From positions 1,922,001 to 1,986,000 of the forward strand of contig NZ_CP069717.1 in assembly GCF_024971095.1 (NCBI RefSeq): 64,000 nucleotides of DNA, given 5' to 3'. The stretch is from Microbacterium neungamense. GTDB lineage: Bacteria > Actinomycetota > Actinomycetes > Actinomycetales > Microbacteriaceae. Each line of letters starts with the position of its first letter. The stretch's first letter is position 1. The notes beneath the pieces are model-generated. The model did not search any database and was not told the DNA's origin. It saw only the letters and a list, made by a program, of their open reading frames with translations. The position numbers and the translations under genes are program-made. Positions 15,204 through 23,286 of the stretch are shown here, one piece after another.

Positions 15204-17480
15204 CTACCGCGGCTCGTGCGCGCCGTGGCCGTGGTCGGTGACCGCAGACGTCGCCTCGTTGTCCTCGGCGATCTCGACCGTCGCGTCCTGCGCGTCGACG
15301 GGCGGTTCGCTCACCTCGGGCAGTTGGGCCGGGTCATCGCTCGTCGGGAGCTCGGCCTCGGGTGCAGGGTCACCGAGTCCGGCGTCGCGGCCCAGATCGA
15401 CCGTGACGCTTTCCCCGGCGCCGAGCTCGACCCATGAGGAGCGTGAGCCGGCGTAGGAGGTGCCGAAGGGCTGACCCGCGATCGTCGCCGACGAAGGAGC
15501 GGTGACCGGGACCCAGAGAGCGGCCGACCCGGTGTTGGTCACCGTGAGCATGTCGCCGGTGACCGAGGCCTCGACCTGGCTCTTAGAGCTCTCCCATTGG
15601 TCTCGGCGACGCAGCTCCTCGCCGGACTCGGCGAGCGAGCTGTTCACGACGGGTGCGGAGTCCGCGAAGAGGTCACGGTATGTGCCCAGCACGCCGTCGA
15701 GGACGGGGTAGAGGATCCGGTCGCCGGTGAGGTTGGACTGGTGGGCGTAGTGCGGCCGTGGGTCCATCCCGAGCAGGTGACCGAGAGCGATGCGAGTCTC
15801 GGTGGGGACGATATAGTCCGCGAACCCGCTGGAGACGTCGAGCGGCTCGATGCAGGTTGAGCGTCGGTCCGTCTCGCAGATCCCGGACCCGCCGTCCGCG
15901 GCAGAGGTGTAGACCCAGTTGTACTCGTCGACCGCGGTACTCGTCAGGGAGGTGTTGTAGTAGATGTTCATCGGGTGGCGCGGCACCGTCAGCGCCTTGC
16001 CGATACTGCGCTGCTCGGCCTCACGAGAGGCATCTGAGGCGATCCAGGAGATCCCGGTCTGGTTCAGCGCCCCTGCGAGGTTGGGGTTGTCGGCCGGCAT
16101 CTGCGGGAGGCTCTTCAGACCCGAGTGCTCGCCGGTGACGAGCTCTGTGCGGTCGAGCGCGACGCCGTTCCTCTGGGCCCAGCGGATGTTGCGGTTGATC
16201 TCGCGGCTGATGTCCCCCTTCGGGTACCACTTCACCTGACCGGTCACCGGGTCGGACTGGCACTGCCACGGCGTCACCGACTTGTCCTTGAAGCACCCGA
16301 TGTAGGGGTGCTCCCAGGTGTGGCTCAGCCAGCGCATCTCACCGGCGTTGGCGAGGAGGGACGTGGTGAGCGCATCGCCTCGGCGGGCGCCGGCGGCGTT
16401 GAAGGTCATGTCGAGCTTGAAGTCGTTCGCCCGCTGCCAGTCCACGAGGTGACTGACGTCGCTGGCGTCCATCCGGGACGTCGCCCCGGGTGCGGTGTCG
16501 GGGTAGCGGGCCGGGTCGCACTCGTCACCCGGGGTGCAGTTGCCCTCGGCGTTCCACTCGCCGTTGGAGAGGAAGACGTCGTCGATGTGAACGCTGAAGA
16601 TGTTGCGGTAGAGCGAGGTCGAGACGCCCTGGGTGAGCCAGGAGACGATGCCGTGGGAGAGCACCTTGAAGTGGCTCTGGTAGCCGTTGGAGGCGAAGGT
16701 GAGGATCAGCCGCTCCCGGCCGCCGACCTCGTGGACCCCCATGAGGGTGCCGCTACGGCCGTCGCTCCCGGTCGCGGTGAGAATCGGCGTGAAGGAGGAG
16801 TCGTCCGTCGCGGGGAGGGGGTCGGCAAGGTAGCCGTAGGACTCGGAGACCGCCGGGTCCACGTCGTCGAGGTCGACCTGGCCGTCGAGGTAGGACCAGT
16901 CGCCGCCCAGGGCGTCGGAGGTCAGGGTGGCCTCCAGACCATCGACCGGACCCGAGTAGGTCGGGTAGCCGGTCCCGACCCCGGGGTGGGCCCAGTTGTA
17001 CGCGTCGACCTCGCGGACGCCGAACTCTGCCTGGTAGCTGGCCAGGGTGCTCTTCTCGTCCTCGCCGAGCCCGGTGAGGGCAGCAGACGGGGCGACGACG
17101 CCCAGGTAGTGGGCGATGCCGGCCTCGTGGTCGGCGAGGAACTCGGCGGTGATCCGCGCGCGAGAGGGGTCGCCGAGCGCGAGACGGCGGGTGGCCACCC
17201 CTTCGTCCTCGAGGCGATCGGCGATCGCTCCGACCGTCGGTGACCCGTCGTCGAGGACGAGGACGGTCAGCTCGATGGTCGGCTCCGCGGTCGTCTCGGC
17301 GGCCGCGGCCGCCAGCCCCGAGGGAGCGGCGGCCAGGACCAGCGCCCCGCCGACGGCGAGGGAGGCGAAGCGTCGCCCAGCCACCCGGCGTCGCTGGTCG
17401 GAGCGCGCGCCCGCACGGCCCGTCGCAAGGCCGGGCTGTGCGCATGGTGAGTTGATGGGCCGATCGAACGATCGAGACAT
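15204..17480 (-). CDS. Secreted Agd3/CE18-like polysaccharide deacetylase candidate
   Basis: A 758-residue exported protein with a long signal sequence (hydrophobic core about residues 40-60, Ala-rich cleavage region). A metal-site pattern follows: HIDD at 298-301 and HTWEH at 387-391. This corresponds to the Asp and HxxxH ligands of deacetylases and is embedded in IFSVHIDDVFLSNGEW and MRWLSHTWEHPYIGCF. The overall order, with an N-terminal beta-rich domain, central deacetylase barrel and C-terminal beta domain (about 630-700), resembles fungal Agd3, which deacetylates GalNAc in galactosaminogalactan. The last 60 residues are acidic and Pro-rich. It is the first gene of the leftward operon and would make the polymer cationic outside the cell. 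Confidence 0.72.
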   Translation of the reverse strand: MSRSFDRPINSPCAQPGLATGRAGARSDQRRRVAGRRFASLAVGGALVLAAAPSGLAAAAAETTAEPTIELTVLVLDDGSPTVGAIADRLEDEGVATRRLALGDPSRARITAEFLADHEAGIAHYLGVVAPSAALTGLGEDEKSTLASYQAEFGVREVDAYNWAHPGVGTGYPTYSGPVDGLEATLTSDALGGDWSYLDGQVDLDDVDPAVSESYGYLADPLPATDDSSFTPILTATGSDGRSGTLMGVHEVGGRERLILTFASNGYQSHFKVLSHGIVSWLTQGVSTSLYRNIFSVHIDDVFLSNGEWNAEGNCTPGDECDPARYPDTAPGATSRMDASDVSHLVDWQRANDFKLDMTFNAAGARRGDALTTSLLANAGEMRWLSHTWEHPYIGCFKDKSVTPWQCQSDPVTGQVKWYPKGDISREINRNIRWAQRNGVALDRTELVTGEHSGLKSLPQMPADNPNLAGALNQTGISWIASDASREAEQRSIGKALTVPRHPMNIYYNTSLTSTAVDEYNWVYTSAADGGSGICETDRRSTCIEPLDVSSGFADYIVPTETRIALGHLLGMDPRPHYAHQSNLTGDRILYPVLDGVLGTYRDLFADSAPVVNSSLAESGEELRRRDQWESSKSQVEASVTGDMLTVTNTGSAALWVPVTAPSSATIAGQPFGTSYAGSRSSWVELGAGESVTVDLGRDAGLGDPAPEAELPTSDDPAQLPEVSEPPVDAQDATVEIAEDNEATSAVTDHGHGAHEPR

Positions 17481-17649
17481 GGTTCTTCTGACCTATTCCC
17501 CGTAGACATGAAGAACGCTGATCGTGATCGTGTGCTGCGCACGGGATGCGGTCACGAGCTCACTCGTGATCGGCTGCCTGCGTGCCCCCCGGCGATCGGA
17601 TCGTCCGCCCGATCGTCAGACGTGCTCTGCACGATAGCGTCCATTCCCC

Positions 17650-17678
17650 GTTGTGTGAACTGTTGAATTGTACACAAC
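17650..17678. promoter_or_regulatory. Inverted repeat in the promoter region of the polysaccharide operon
   Basis: GTTGTGT-N15-ACACAAC lies about 170 bp before the start of the deacetylase-like gene, within a 288-bp non-coding stretch (17481-17768) between that gene and the IS110 element. The patch is AT-richer than its surroundings (ATTGTACACAA). It could be an operator for the operon. No repressor gene is adjacent, so the assignment is tentative. Confidence 0.35.
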
Positions 17679-17768
17679 AGGTGCAGCCGTTTCCCCCCGT
17701 TACTTTCTTCGTGACCCGTTCGGCGGCCATGCTGGGCGGTGACGGCCTGCTGGGCCCGGCATGATTGC

Positions 17769-17929
17769 TGCCCCCTGTCCTCGATGATCCGGGGGGTGTT
17801 GTCACCGGGCCTGGTTGGCGGTGTGTGATCGCTGATAGGGGCTGGACCCGAGCATGCTCGAGGCCGTTCGTAACGTGGATGCCGAGACGCGCCGCCGCGG
17901 ACGCCGTCACGAGTGAAGCGGAGGACGAA
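17769..17929 (+). ncRNA. Candidate bridge RNA region of the IS110 element
   Basis: IS110-group recombinases are known to be guided by a bridge RNA transcribed from the non-coding left end. Here 161 bp upstream of the recombinase GTG have no plausible gene but contain GC-rich complementary stretches suited to stem-loops. The extent is set only by the element edge and the start codon. The RNA itself is inferred. Confidence 0.4.
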
Positions 17930-19147
17930 GTGGTCACCAGCATCGACAGATACGACGAGGTCGACGTGTTCGTTGGGCTCGACGTCGGCAAGGGCGAGCA
18001 TCACGCGGTCGCGCTCGACCGGGAAGCCAAGCGACTATTCGACCGAGCACTCCCGAACGACGAGCGCCAATTGCGGGCGGTGATCGACCAGCTCGCCTCG
18101 CATGGCGTGGTGCTGCTGGTCGTAGATCAACCCGCGACGATCGGTGCACTCCCGGTCGCGGTCGCGCAAGCCGCAGGTGCTCTCGTTGGTTACCTGCCGG
18201 GGTTGGCGATGCGGCGCATCGCGGATCTGCATCCCGGTGAGGCGAAGACCGACGCGAGAGACGCGGCGATCATCGCCGAAACGGCCCGCACCATGCCGCA
18301 CACGCTCCGGTCGATCCAGGTCGCCGACGAGAAGGTCGCGGAGCTGAGCATGCTCTGCGGGTTCGACGACGACCTCGCCGGTCAGATCGTCCAGGTCTCC
18401 AACCGGATCAGGGGTCTGCTCACCCAAATCCACCCGGCGCTGGAACGCGTGCTCGGGCCGCGGCTGGATCACCCCGCGATCCTGGACCTGCTGCAGCGCT
18501 ACCCGTCGCCGGCGGCGATGAAGACTGCGGGTGAGAAGCGGCTAGGGAACCGGCTGCTGAAGAACGCGCCCCGCAAAGGTCGTGTCTGGGCGGCAGAGAT
18601 CATGACCGCGCTCGGCGAGCAGACCGTCGTGGTGACCGGCACCGACGCCGCCGCGCTGGTGCTCCCCAGGCTCGCAGAGCAGCTCCAGGCGTTGCGACGG
18701 CAGCGTGATGAGATCGCCATCGAGGTCGAGAAGATCGTCGACGCTCACCCTCTTCAACCGGTCCTGACGAGCATGCCCGGAGTCGGCGTCAGGACCGCAG
18801 CCCGGCTCCTCACCGAAGTCACCACCAAGACCTTCGCCACTGCCGGGCACCTCGCCGCCTACGCCGGCCTCGCACCCGTGACCCGACGATCCGGCACCTC
18901 GATCCGCGGCGAGCATCCCTCCCGGCGCGGGAACAAGATCCTGAAACGGACCATGTTCCTCTCCGCGTTCGCCGCACTCCGAGACCCCGAATCACGCGCC
19001 TACTACGACCGCAAGATCGCCCAAGGCAAACGCCACAACCAGGCCCTCATCGCCCTAGCTCGACGCCGCTCCGACGTCCTCTACGCCATGCTCCGCGACG
19101 GCACCCTCTACCAACCGCGACCAGCCCAACCCGCCCTCGCCGCTTGA
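17930..19147 (+). CDS. IS110-family transposase/recombinase
   Basis: A 405-residue DEDD-type recombinase. The RuvC-like N-terminal domain begins VFVGLDVGKGEHHAVALD with the first catalytic Asp, and EAKTDARDAAIIAE holds two further acidic residues near 105-110. The C-terminal domain has the transposase_20 pattern LTSMPGVGVRTAARLL then HLAAYAGLAPVTRRSG, with the conserved Ser of this domain in RRSGTSIRG. The GTG at 17930 is chosen because homology begins there and GAGGACG precedes it; the open frame extends upstream into the non-coding end. The ORF is intact, so the element may still be active. Confidence 0.9.
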   Translation: MVTSIDRYDEVDVFVGLDVGKGEHHAVALDREAKRLFDRALPNDERQLRAVIDQLASHGVVLLVVDQPATIGALPVAVAQAAGALVGYLPGLAMRRIADLHPGEAKTDARDAAIIAETARTMPHTLRSIQVADEKVAELSMLCGFDDDLAGQIVQVSNRIRGLLTQIHPALERVLGPRLDHPAILDLLQRYPSPAAMKTAGEKRLGNRLLKNAPRKGRVWAAEIMTALGEQTVVVTGTDAAALVLPRLAEQLQALRRQRDEIAIEVEKIVDAHPLQPVLTSMPGVGVRTAARLLTEVTTKTFATAGHLAAYAGLAPVTRRSGTSIRGEHPSRRGNKILKRTMFLSAFAALRDPESRAYYDRKIAQGKRHNQALIALARRRSDVLYAMLRDGTLYQPRPAQPALAA

Positions 19148-19164
19148 CAGAGGACATAGGGGCA

Positions 19165-19524
19165 CGTGATGGCCAGCACGGCCGCCATCCGCTCCTCCGC
19201 GTTGAGCGGCGTGCCCTCGAGCGACGTCAACCCCGTCTCGATCCACTCGGAGCTGTTCGGCGTGACGGGCGAGCCCGTGATCGGCAATCGTCGCGGCGTA
19301 CGACGGGATCACCCCGAGGAACGTCAGCGGCGTGCCCGCGATCAGCAGCGCGAACGCGAGAAACGGGATGAGCCCGGCCTGGCGGATGAGCACCATCGGG
19401 TTGCGAGCGTGCACGAGCGAGGTCTGCATGTAGCCCTTGATCCAGCGGCTGCGCTGACGGATGAAGTTCGGGATCGAGGTGTTCGCCTCCTCATAGGTGA
19501 CCGAGTCGATCACGCCGAGCGGCC
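19165..19524 (-). pseudogene. GT2-family glycosyltransferase fragment
   Basis: Part of a membrane GT2 processive-type glycosyltransferase. Reading leftward, SVTYEEANTSIPNFI leads into RQRSRWIKGYMQTSLVHARNP, which has the QxxRW motif that holds the acceptor or nascent chain in cellulose- and poly-GlcNAc-type synthases, and then a membrane segment (PFLAFALLIAGTPLTFLG). A frameshift near 19290 moves the remainder (SEWIETGLTSLEG) to another frame. The left side is cut by the IS110 element and the catalytic N-terminal half is absent on the right. It is a remnant, perhaps of an older exopolysaccharide locus at this site. Confidence 0.65.
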
Positions 19525-19531
19525 CCTCCCC

Positions 19532-19561
19532 GCAACCGACCCGGCCGCGCCCCTCGGTTGC
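19532..19561. terminator. Short hairpin downstream of the response regulator
   Basis: GCAACCGA and TCGGTTGC form an 8-bp stem around a 14-base loop, with two more copies of the half motif nearby (around 19588 and 19649). It lies about 110 bp beyond the stop of the leftward response-regulator gene in a 143-bp stretch (19525-19667) without other features. Confidence 0.35.
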
Positions 19562-19667
19562 CGCACGACCCGGCCGCAGCCATCGGTTGCTGAACGAAGC
19601 GGCGCGCCGCGAAGATGAAGCGACCACCGCAAGCGGGCGTGCCCGGCAACCGACCCGGTGAACCGCC

Positions 19668-20276
19668 TCAGAGCCAGCCGCGCTCCTGGGCGATGCGGGC
19701 GGCGGCGACGCGGCCGGAGGCGCCCGTCTTCGCGATCGCGGCGCTGAGGTAGTTGCGCACCGTGCCGGGCGAGAGATGCACACGCTCGGCGATCGCGGCG
19801 ACGGGCTGGCCGTCGAGGCAGTGCCGGAGGATCTCGCGCTCCCGCTCACCGAGCGGGTTCGCACCTCCGATGAGCGACTCGGTCGCGAGTGCCGGATCGA
19901 CGATCCGCTCCCCCGCCTGCACGCGCCGCACGACGTCGGCGAGCTCGCCCGCTGGGGTGTCCTTCACGACGAACCCGGCCGCACCCGCCTCGAGCGCGCG
20001 GCGCACGTAGCCGGGTCGGCCGAACGTCGTCACGATGAGCGAGCGCACGCCGGGCAGCTCGCGGCGCAGCGCGGCGGCGGCCTCGATGCCGTCGGCGCCC
20101 GGCATCTCGACGTCGAGCAGACAGACATCCGCCCCCGATGCCCGCGCCGCGTCGACGACGACGTCACCCCGATCGACCTGCGCGACGACCTCGAGGTCGG
20201 GCTCGAGGCTCAGTAGCGCGGCGAGCGCGCCGCGCACGAGCGCCTGATCGTCGGCGAGCAGCAGCCGGATCACCAT
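19668..20276 (-). CDS. NarL/LuxR-family response regulator (DesR/LiaR-like)
   Basis: A 202-residue two-domain regulator. The receiver domain has the acidic pair in LLLADDQALVRGAL, the phospho-acceptor Asp in CLLDVEMPGADG and the Lys in FVVKDTPAGEL. The C-terminal LuxR helix-turn-helix reads LGEREREILRHCLDG, then IAERVHLSPGTVRNYL. Its ATG at 20276 overlaps the stop of the histidine kinase gene, and the kinase is preceded by an ABC exporter pair, so all four genes form one leftward unit. By analogy with DesKR or LiaRS systems it probably switches on the exporter in response to a membrane or antibiotic signal. Confidence 0.92.
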   Translation of the reverse strand: MVIRLLLADDQALVRGALAALLSLEPDLEVVAQVDRGDVVVDAARASGADVCLLDVEMPGADGIEAAAALRRELPGVRSLIVTTFGRPGYVRRALEAGAAGFVVKDTPAGELADVVRRVQAGERIVDPALATESLIGGANPLGEREREILRHCLDGQPVAAIAERVHLSPGTVRNYLSAAIAKTGASGRVAAARIAQERGWL

Positions 20277-21379
20277 GTCACCTCCACGCGCGTGCCGGGG
20301 CGATCTCCACCGGCCGCGAGCTCTCGCGCGGGCCCGACCGTGAGCCTGGCGCCCGCCGTCGCCGCGCGCTCCCGGATGCCGCGCAGGCCGGTCGCCGCGA
20401 CGTCCGCGGGCGTGCCGATCCCGTCGTCCTCCACGACGATCCCGGCCGACGCGAGGCGCACGACGCAGCGCCGCGCCCGCGCGTGCCGCACGACGTTCGT
20501 CACCGCCTCGCGCAGCGCCCATGCCACGACGATGCGGTGCCGCGGATCGACGACCTCCGGATCGGCGGGCACGTCCGCCTCGACGCCGGCGTCCGCGAGC
20601 GCGCGCCTGGCGCTCTCGAGCTCGTCGCCGAGCCGCGCCACGCGCAGCCCTGCGACGGTCGCACGCACCTCGGCGAGCGCCTCGCGCGTGAGGCTGCGGA
20701 TCTGCGCGAGCTCCGCCTTCGCCGCGTCGGGATCCCGGTCCACCAGCCGCTCGGCGAGCTCGGCCTTTACCGTCAGGAGCGTCAGGCAGTGCCCGAGCGT
20801 GTCGTGTACGTCGCGGGCGACGCGCTCCCGCTCGGCGACGACGGCGAGCTGCCGTTCGAGCTCGTTGTGGTCGTCCTGTGCGCCGTCGATGATCCGCACG
20901 ATCGCGCACGTGACGAGCACGAACGCCGTCGGCAGCAGGAGCCCCCAGTGGTCGCCCAGCTGTCCGCTCGCCGCGAGCGCGATGACGAGCGCCACGGAGA
21001 TCGCGACCGCGAGCGCGAGCGACCCCGTGCGGGGGCCGGAGAACATCGCAATGGCCACGAGGAACGGCGCCGCCCCGAGCGCGCCGACGCCGACAAGGGC
21101 GGTCGCGATGAGCATGAGCACCGTCATGACGGCGAGCGCCGGCAGGCCCCGCCGGGCGGCCTGCTCCCAGGACGCCGACATCGTCAGCCACACGAACGTC
21201 GCGACGTACAGCACGCCGAAGATGACGAGCAGCACGACCGCCGTCGTCCGCGCGGCCGGGGCGGCCCCGGACTCGAGCGCCGACGCGATGGGGAAGAACA
21301 TGCAGACGACCCAGACGACGCCGAGGGTCCACGAGAAGCGGGCCCAGGGGCCCACATCCGCTCGTCTCGCCTGCGCCAT
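20270..21379 (-). CDS. DesK-type sensor histidine kinase
   Basis: About 369 residues. Six or so hydrophobic segments occupy the first 160 residues, without a large extracellular loop. They are followed by a HisKA_3 dimerisation domain (ERERVARDVHDTLGHCLTLL, phospho-His in DVHDTLGH) and an HATPase domain with REAVTNVVRHARA as N box and VEDDGIGT as G1 box. The ATG at 21379 is the second of two in-frame candidates (the other is 21388, three codons upstream); GGAGGG sits between them. It overlaps the response regulator and acts as its partner. The sensing input is likely the membrane itself. Confidence 0.9.
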   Translation of the reverse strand: MAQARRADVGPWARFSWTLGVVWVVCMFFPIASALESGAAPAARTTAVVLLVIFGVLYVATFVWLTMSASWEQAARRGLPALAVMTVLMLIATALVGVGALGAAPFLVAIAMFSGPRTGSLALAVAISVALVIALAASGQLGDHWGLLLPTAFVLVTCAIVRIIDGAQDDHNELERQLAVVAERERVARDVHDTLGHCLTLLTVKAELAERLVDRDPDAAKAELAQIRSLTREALAEVRATVAGLRVARLGDELESARRALADAGVEADVPADPEVVDPRHRIVVAWALREAVTNVVRHARARRCVVRLASAGIVVEDDGIGTPADVAATGLRGIRERAATAGARLTVGPARELAAGGDRPGTRVEVTW

Positions 21380-21447
21380 GCCCTCCATGCTGACAGGCGC
21401 GGGTGCGGGGCCCAGCATCCGCGCGGGACCCGTCGCGAGCGGATCCG

Positions 21448-22212
21448 TCACTGGCGGGACCGGCCGCGCCGGGCGACGAGCATCGTGGCGACGATGAAGA
21501 TCGCGGCCCACACGCCCAGGTTGAGCGCCGGCACCCACAGCGCCTCCTGCACCGAGTCGTCCGCCGGGCTCTGGCGCACCGTCCATCCGTCGGTCAGCGG
21601 GTACCGCGCGAGCGCGACGTAGCCGTAGAGCGGGGTGAAGCGCGCGATGTCGAGCAGTGCACCGGTAAGCGGGAAGTAGAGGTTGCCGAGGAAGGCGAAG
21701 ATCACGAGCGATCCGCTCGCCGCGCTCACCGCGGCCTCGCTGCGGAACAGGAGGCCGGCGAGCAGCCCGAAGAACGAGAACACGGCGGATCCGAGCAGCA
21801 CGACGAGCGCGCTGATCGCCCACACGTGCGGATCCGCCTCGGCGCCGGTCATGGCGCCCAGCGCGTAGATGAGCGCCACGGGAACGATCGCGACGACGAA
21901 CCCGACCGCCGCGCGCGTCACCACCCGCTCGGCATCGCTCATCGGTGTGAGCGCGAGCTGCCGACCCCATCCCTGCATCTGCTCGACCGCAGCCGTGCCG
22001 CCGACGCCGACCGTGGCCGTCACGGCGCCATACGCCGCCATGCCGATCATGACGTAGAACGCGACGTTGCCGTTGCCGACGCTGTTCTCGCCGTACGACT
22101 GGCTCGCGCCGAAGATGACGTAGAGGAGCGCGGGCAGAACCGCGACGAAGAACATCGTCACGACGTCGCGCACGATGCGCCGCAGCTCGATGCCGAAGTA
22201 CGTGAGGTTCAT
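21448..22212 (-). CDS. ABC-2 type exporter permease
   Basis: A 254-residue integral membrane protein with about six hydrophobic segments in the ABC-2 pattern: an N-terminal amphipathic helix (YFGIELRRIVRD), MFFVAVLPALLYVIFGAS as first segment, and a C-terminal NLGVWAAIFIVATMLVARR segment. Its ATG overlaps the ATPase gene's stop (ATGA), so the two make one transporter. Such pairs export antibiotics, lipids or peptides; the substrate is unknown. Expression is probably controlled by the downstream two-component system. Confidence 0.88.
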   Translation of the reverse strand: MNLTYFGIELRRIVRDVVTMFFVAVLPALLYVIFGASQSYGENSVGNGNVAFYVMIGMAAYGAVTATVGVGGTAAVEQMQGWGRQLALTPMSDAERVVTRAAVGFVVAIVPVALIYALGAMTGAEADPHVWAISALVVLLGSAVFSFFGLLAGLLFRSEAAVSAASGSLVIFAFLGNLYFPLTGALLDIARFTPLYGYVALARYPLTDGWTVRQSPADDSVQEALWVPALNLGVWAAIFIVATMLVARRGRSRQ

Positions 22213-23153
22213 CACGCCGCTCCCATCGGTGCCGCGGCCGCCGGAGCGGCACCTGCCGTGAGCGCCTCGAACGCATCGTCGAGGCTGCCCGTGGCGATCT
22301 CGAGGTCGCGCGCGCCGAGCTCGTTCAACAGCACGCGCGCGACCGCGTCGGAGTCGGCGGTCCGCACGAGCAGCCGCCCGGCGTCGACCTCGACCTCCCC
22401 GAGCTCCCGCAGCCGCTCGAGCGCCGCCTGCTGCGATCCGGCATCGACGTAGGCAGACACCCGTCGGCCCGTCGCGGTCGCGCGGATCTCCGCGGTCGTG
22501 CCGTCGGCGACCACCCGGCCGCCGGCGACCATCACGATCCGCTGCGCGAACGCGTCGGCCTCCTCGAGGTAGTGCGTCGCGAAGATCACGGTGCGCCCAC
22601 TTCTGGCATCCGCGCGCATCGTGTCCCAGAACTCCCGGCGAGCGCGCACGTCCATGCCGGCCGTCGGCTCGTCGAGGATGAGCAGATCCGGATCGGGCAG
22701 CAGCGCGAGCGCGAACCGCAGCCGCTGCTGCTCTCCTCCCGAGCACTTCGATACTCGTCTGCGCGCAATGCCCTCGAGACCCGCCCGCGCGATCACCTCG
22801 TCGACGGAGAGCGGATCGGCGAAGGTCGAGGCGATGAGGGTGATGGTCTCGCGCACGGTGAGGTCGCGCAGCAGTCCGCCGGTCTGCAGCACGGCGGACA
22901 CCCGGCCGGCGCGCACCGCCCGGCGCGGCGCCTGGCCGAAGACCGCGACGTCGCCGTCGGTGGGATTCGTCAGGCCCAGCACCATGTCGAGCGTCGTCGT
23001 CTTCCCGGCACCGTTGGGCCCGAGCAACGCCACGATCTCGCCTCGGCCGATCTCGAGGTCGATCCCGTCGACCGCGCGGACGGCGCCCGGTCCCGTTCCG
23101 AACTGCTTCACCACGCCGCGCAGCGCGACCGCGGCGGCATCCCGTGTGTCCAT
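22212..23153 (-). CDS. ABC exporter ATP-binding protein (DrrA/CcmA-type)
   Basis: A 313-residue ATPase. Walker A reads LLGPNGAGKTT, the ABC signature is KCSGGEQQRLRFALAL, and Walker B is LLILDEPTAGMD, followed by the switch His in VIFATHYLEEAD. About 90 residues after the ATPase core form the C-terminal extension typical of DrrA-like exporters. The ATG at 23153 is preferred because AAVALRGVVKQFG begins the ATPase fold just after it; an upstream frame to 23219 adds a Cys/Arg-rich stretch without homology. First gene of the four-gene unit. Confidence 0.9.
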   Translation of the reverse strand: MDTRDAAAVALRGVVKQFGTGPGAVRAVDGIDLEIGRGEIVALLGPNGAGKTTTLDMVLGLTNPTDGDVAVFGQAPRRAVRAGRVSAVLQTGGLLRDLTVRETITLIASTFADPLSVDEVIARAGLEGIARRRVSKCSGGEQQRLRFALALLPDPDLLILDEPTAGMDVRARREFWDTMRADARSGRTVIFATHYLEEADAFAQRIVMVAGGRVVADGTTAEIRATATGRRVSAYVDAGSQQAALERLRELGEVEVDAGRLLVRTADSDAVARVLLNELGARDLEIATGSLDDAFEALTAGAAPAAAAPMGAA

Positions 23154-23286
23154 GCCTCCACACTCGCCGAACGCTCCGCGCGCGCACGATCCGCGCCCGT
23201 CACGAGTTAGGCATGACAACTGTCACGCCCCGTCGGGCCGCGCAGATGAAGCGATCCCAGCACCCTCGCCCGACGGCGGGTGTGGA

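Larger units (their letters stand above)
17769..19164 (+). mobile_element. IS110-family element
   Basis: About 1.4 kb. The left edge TGCCCCCTGTCCTC and the complement of the right edge (TGCCCCTATGTCCTC) are imperfect inverted repeats, and they frame one transposase plus a 160-bp 5' non-coding region. IS110 elements lack long terminal repeats, so the exact ends are uncertain by a few bases. It separates the polysaccharide operon from the broken GT2 gene. Confidence 0.7.

Noticed and set aside
19590..23270. Similar short sequences (around AGATGAAGCGA) flanking the ABC/two-component operon at about 19612 and 23241, as possible attachment sites
   Set aside because: Only about 20 bp with several mismatches, and no integrase nearby; too weak to call.
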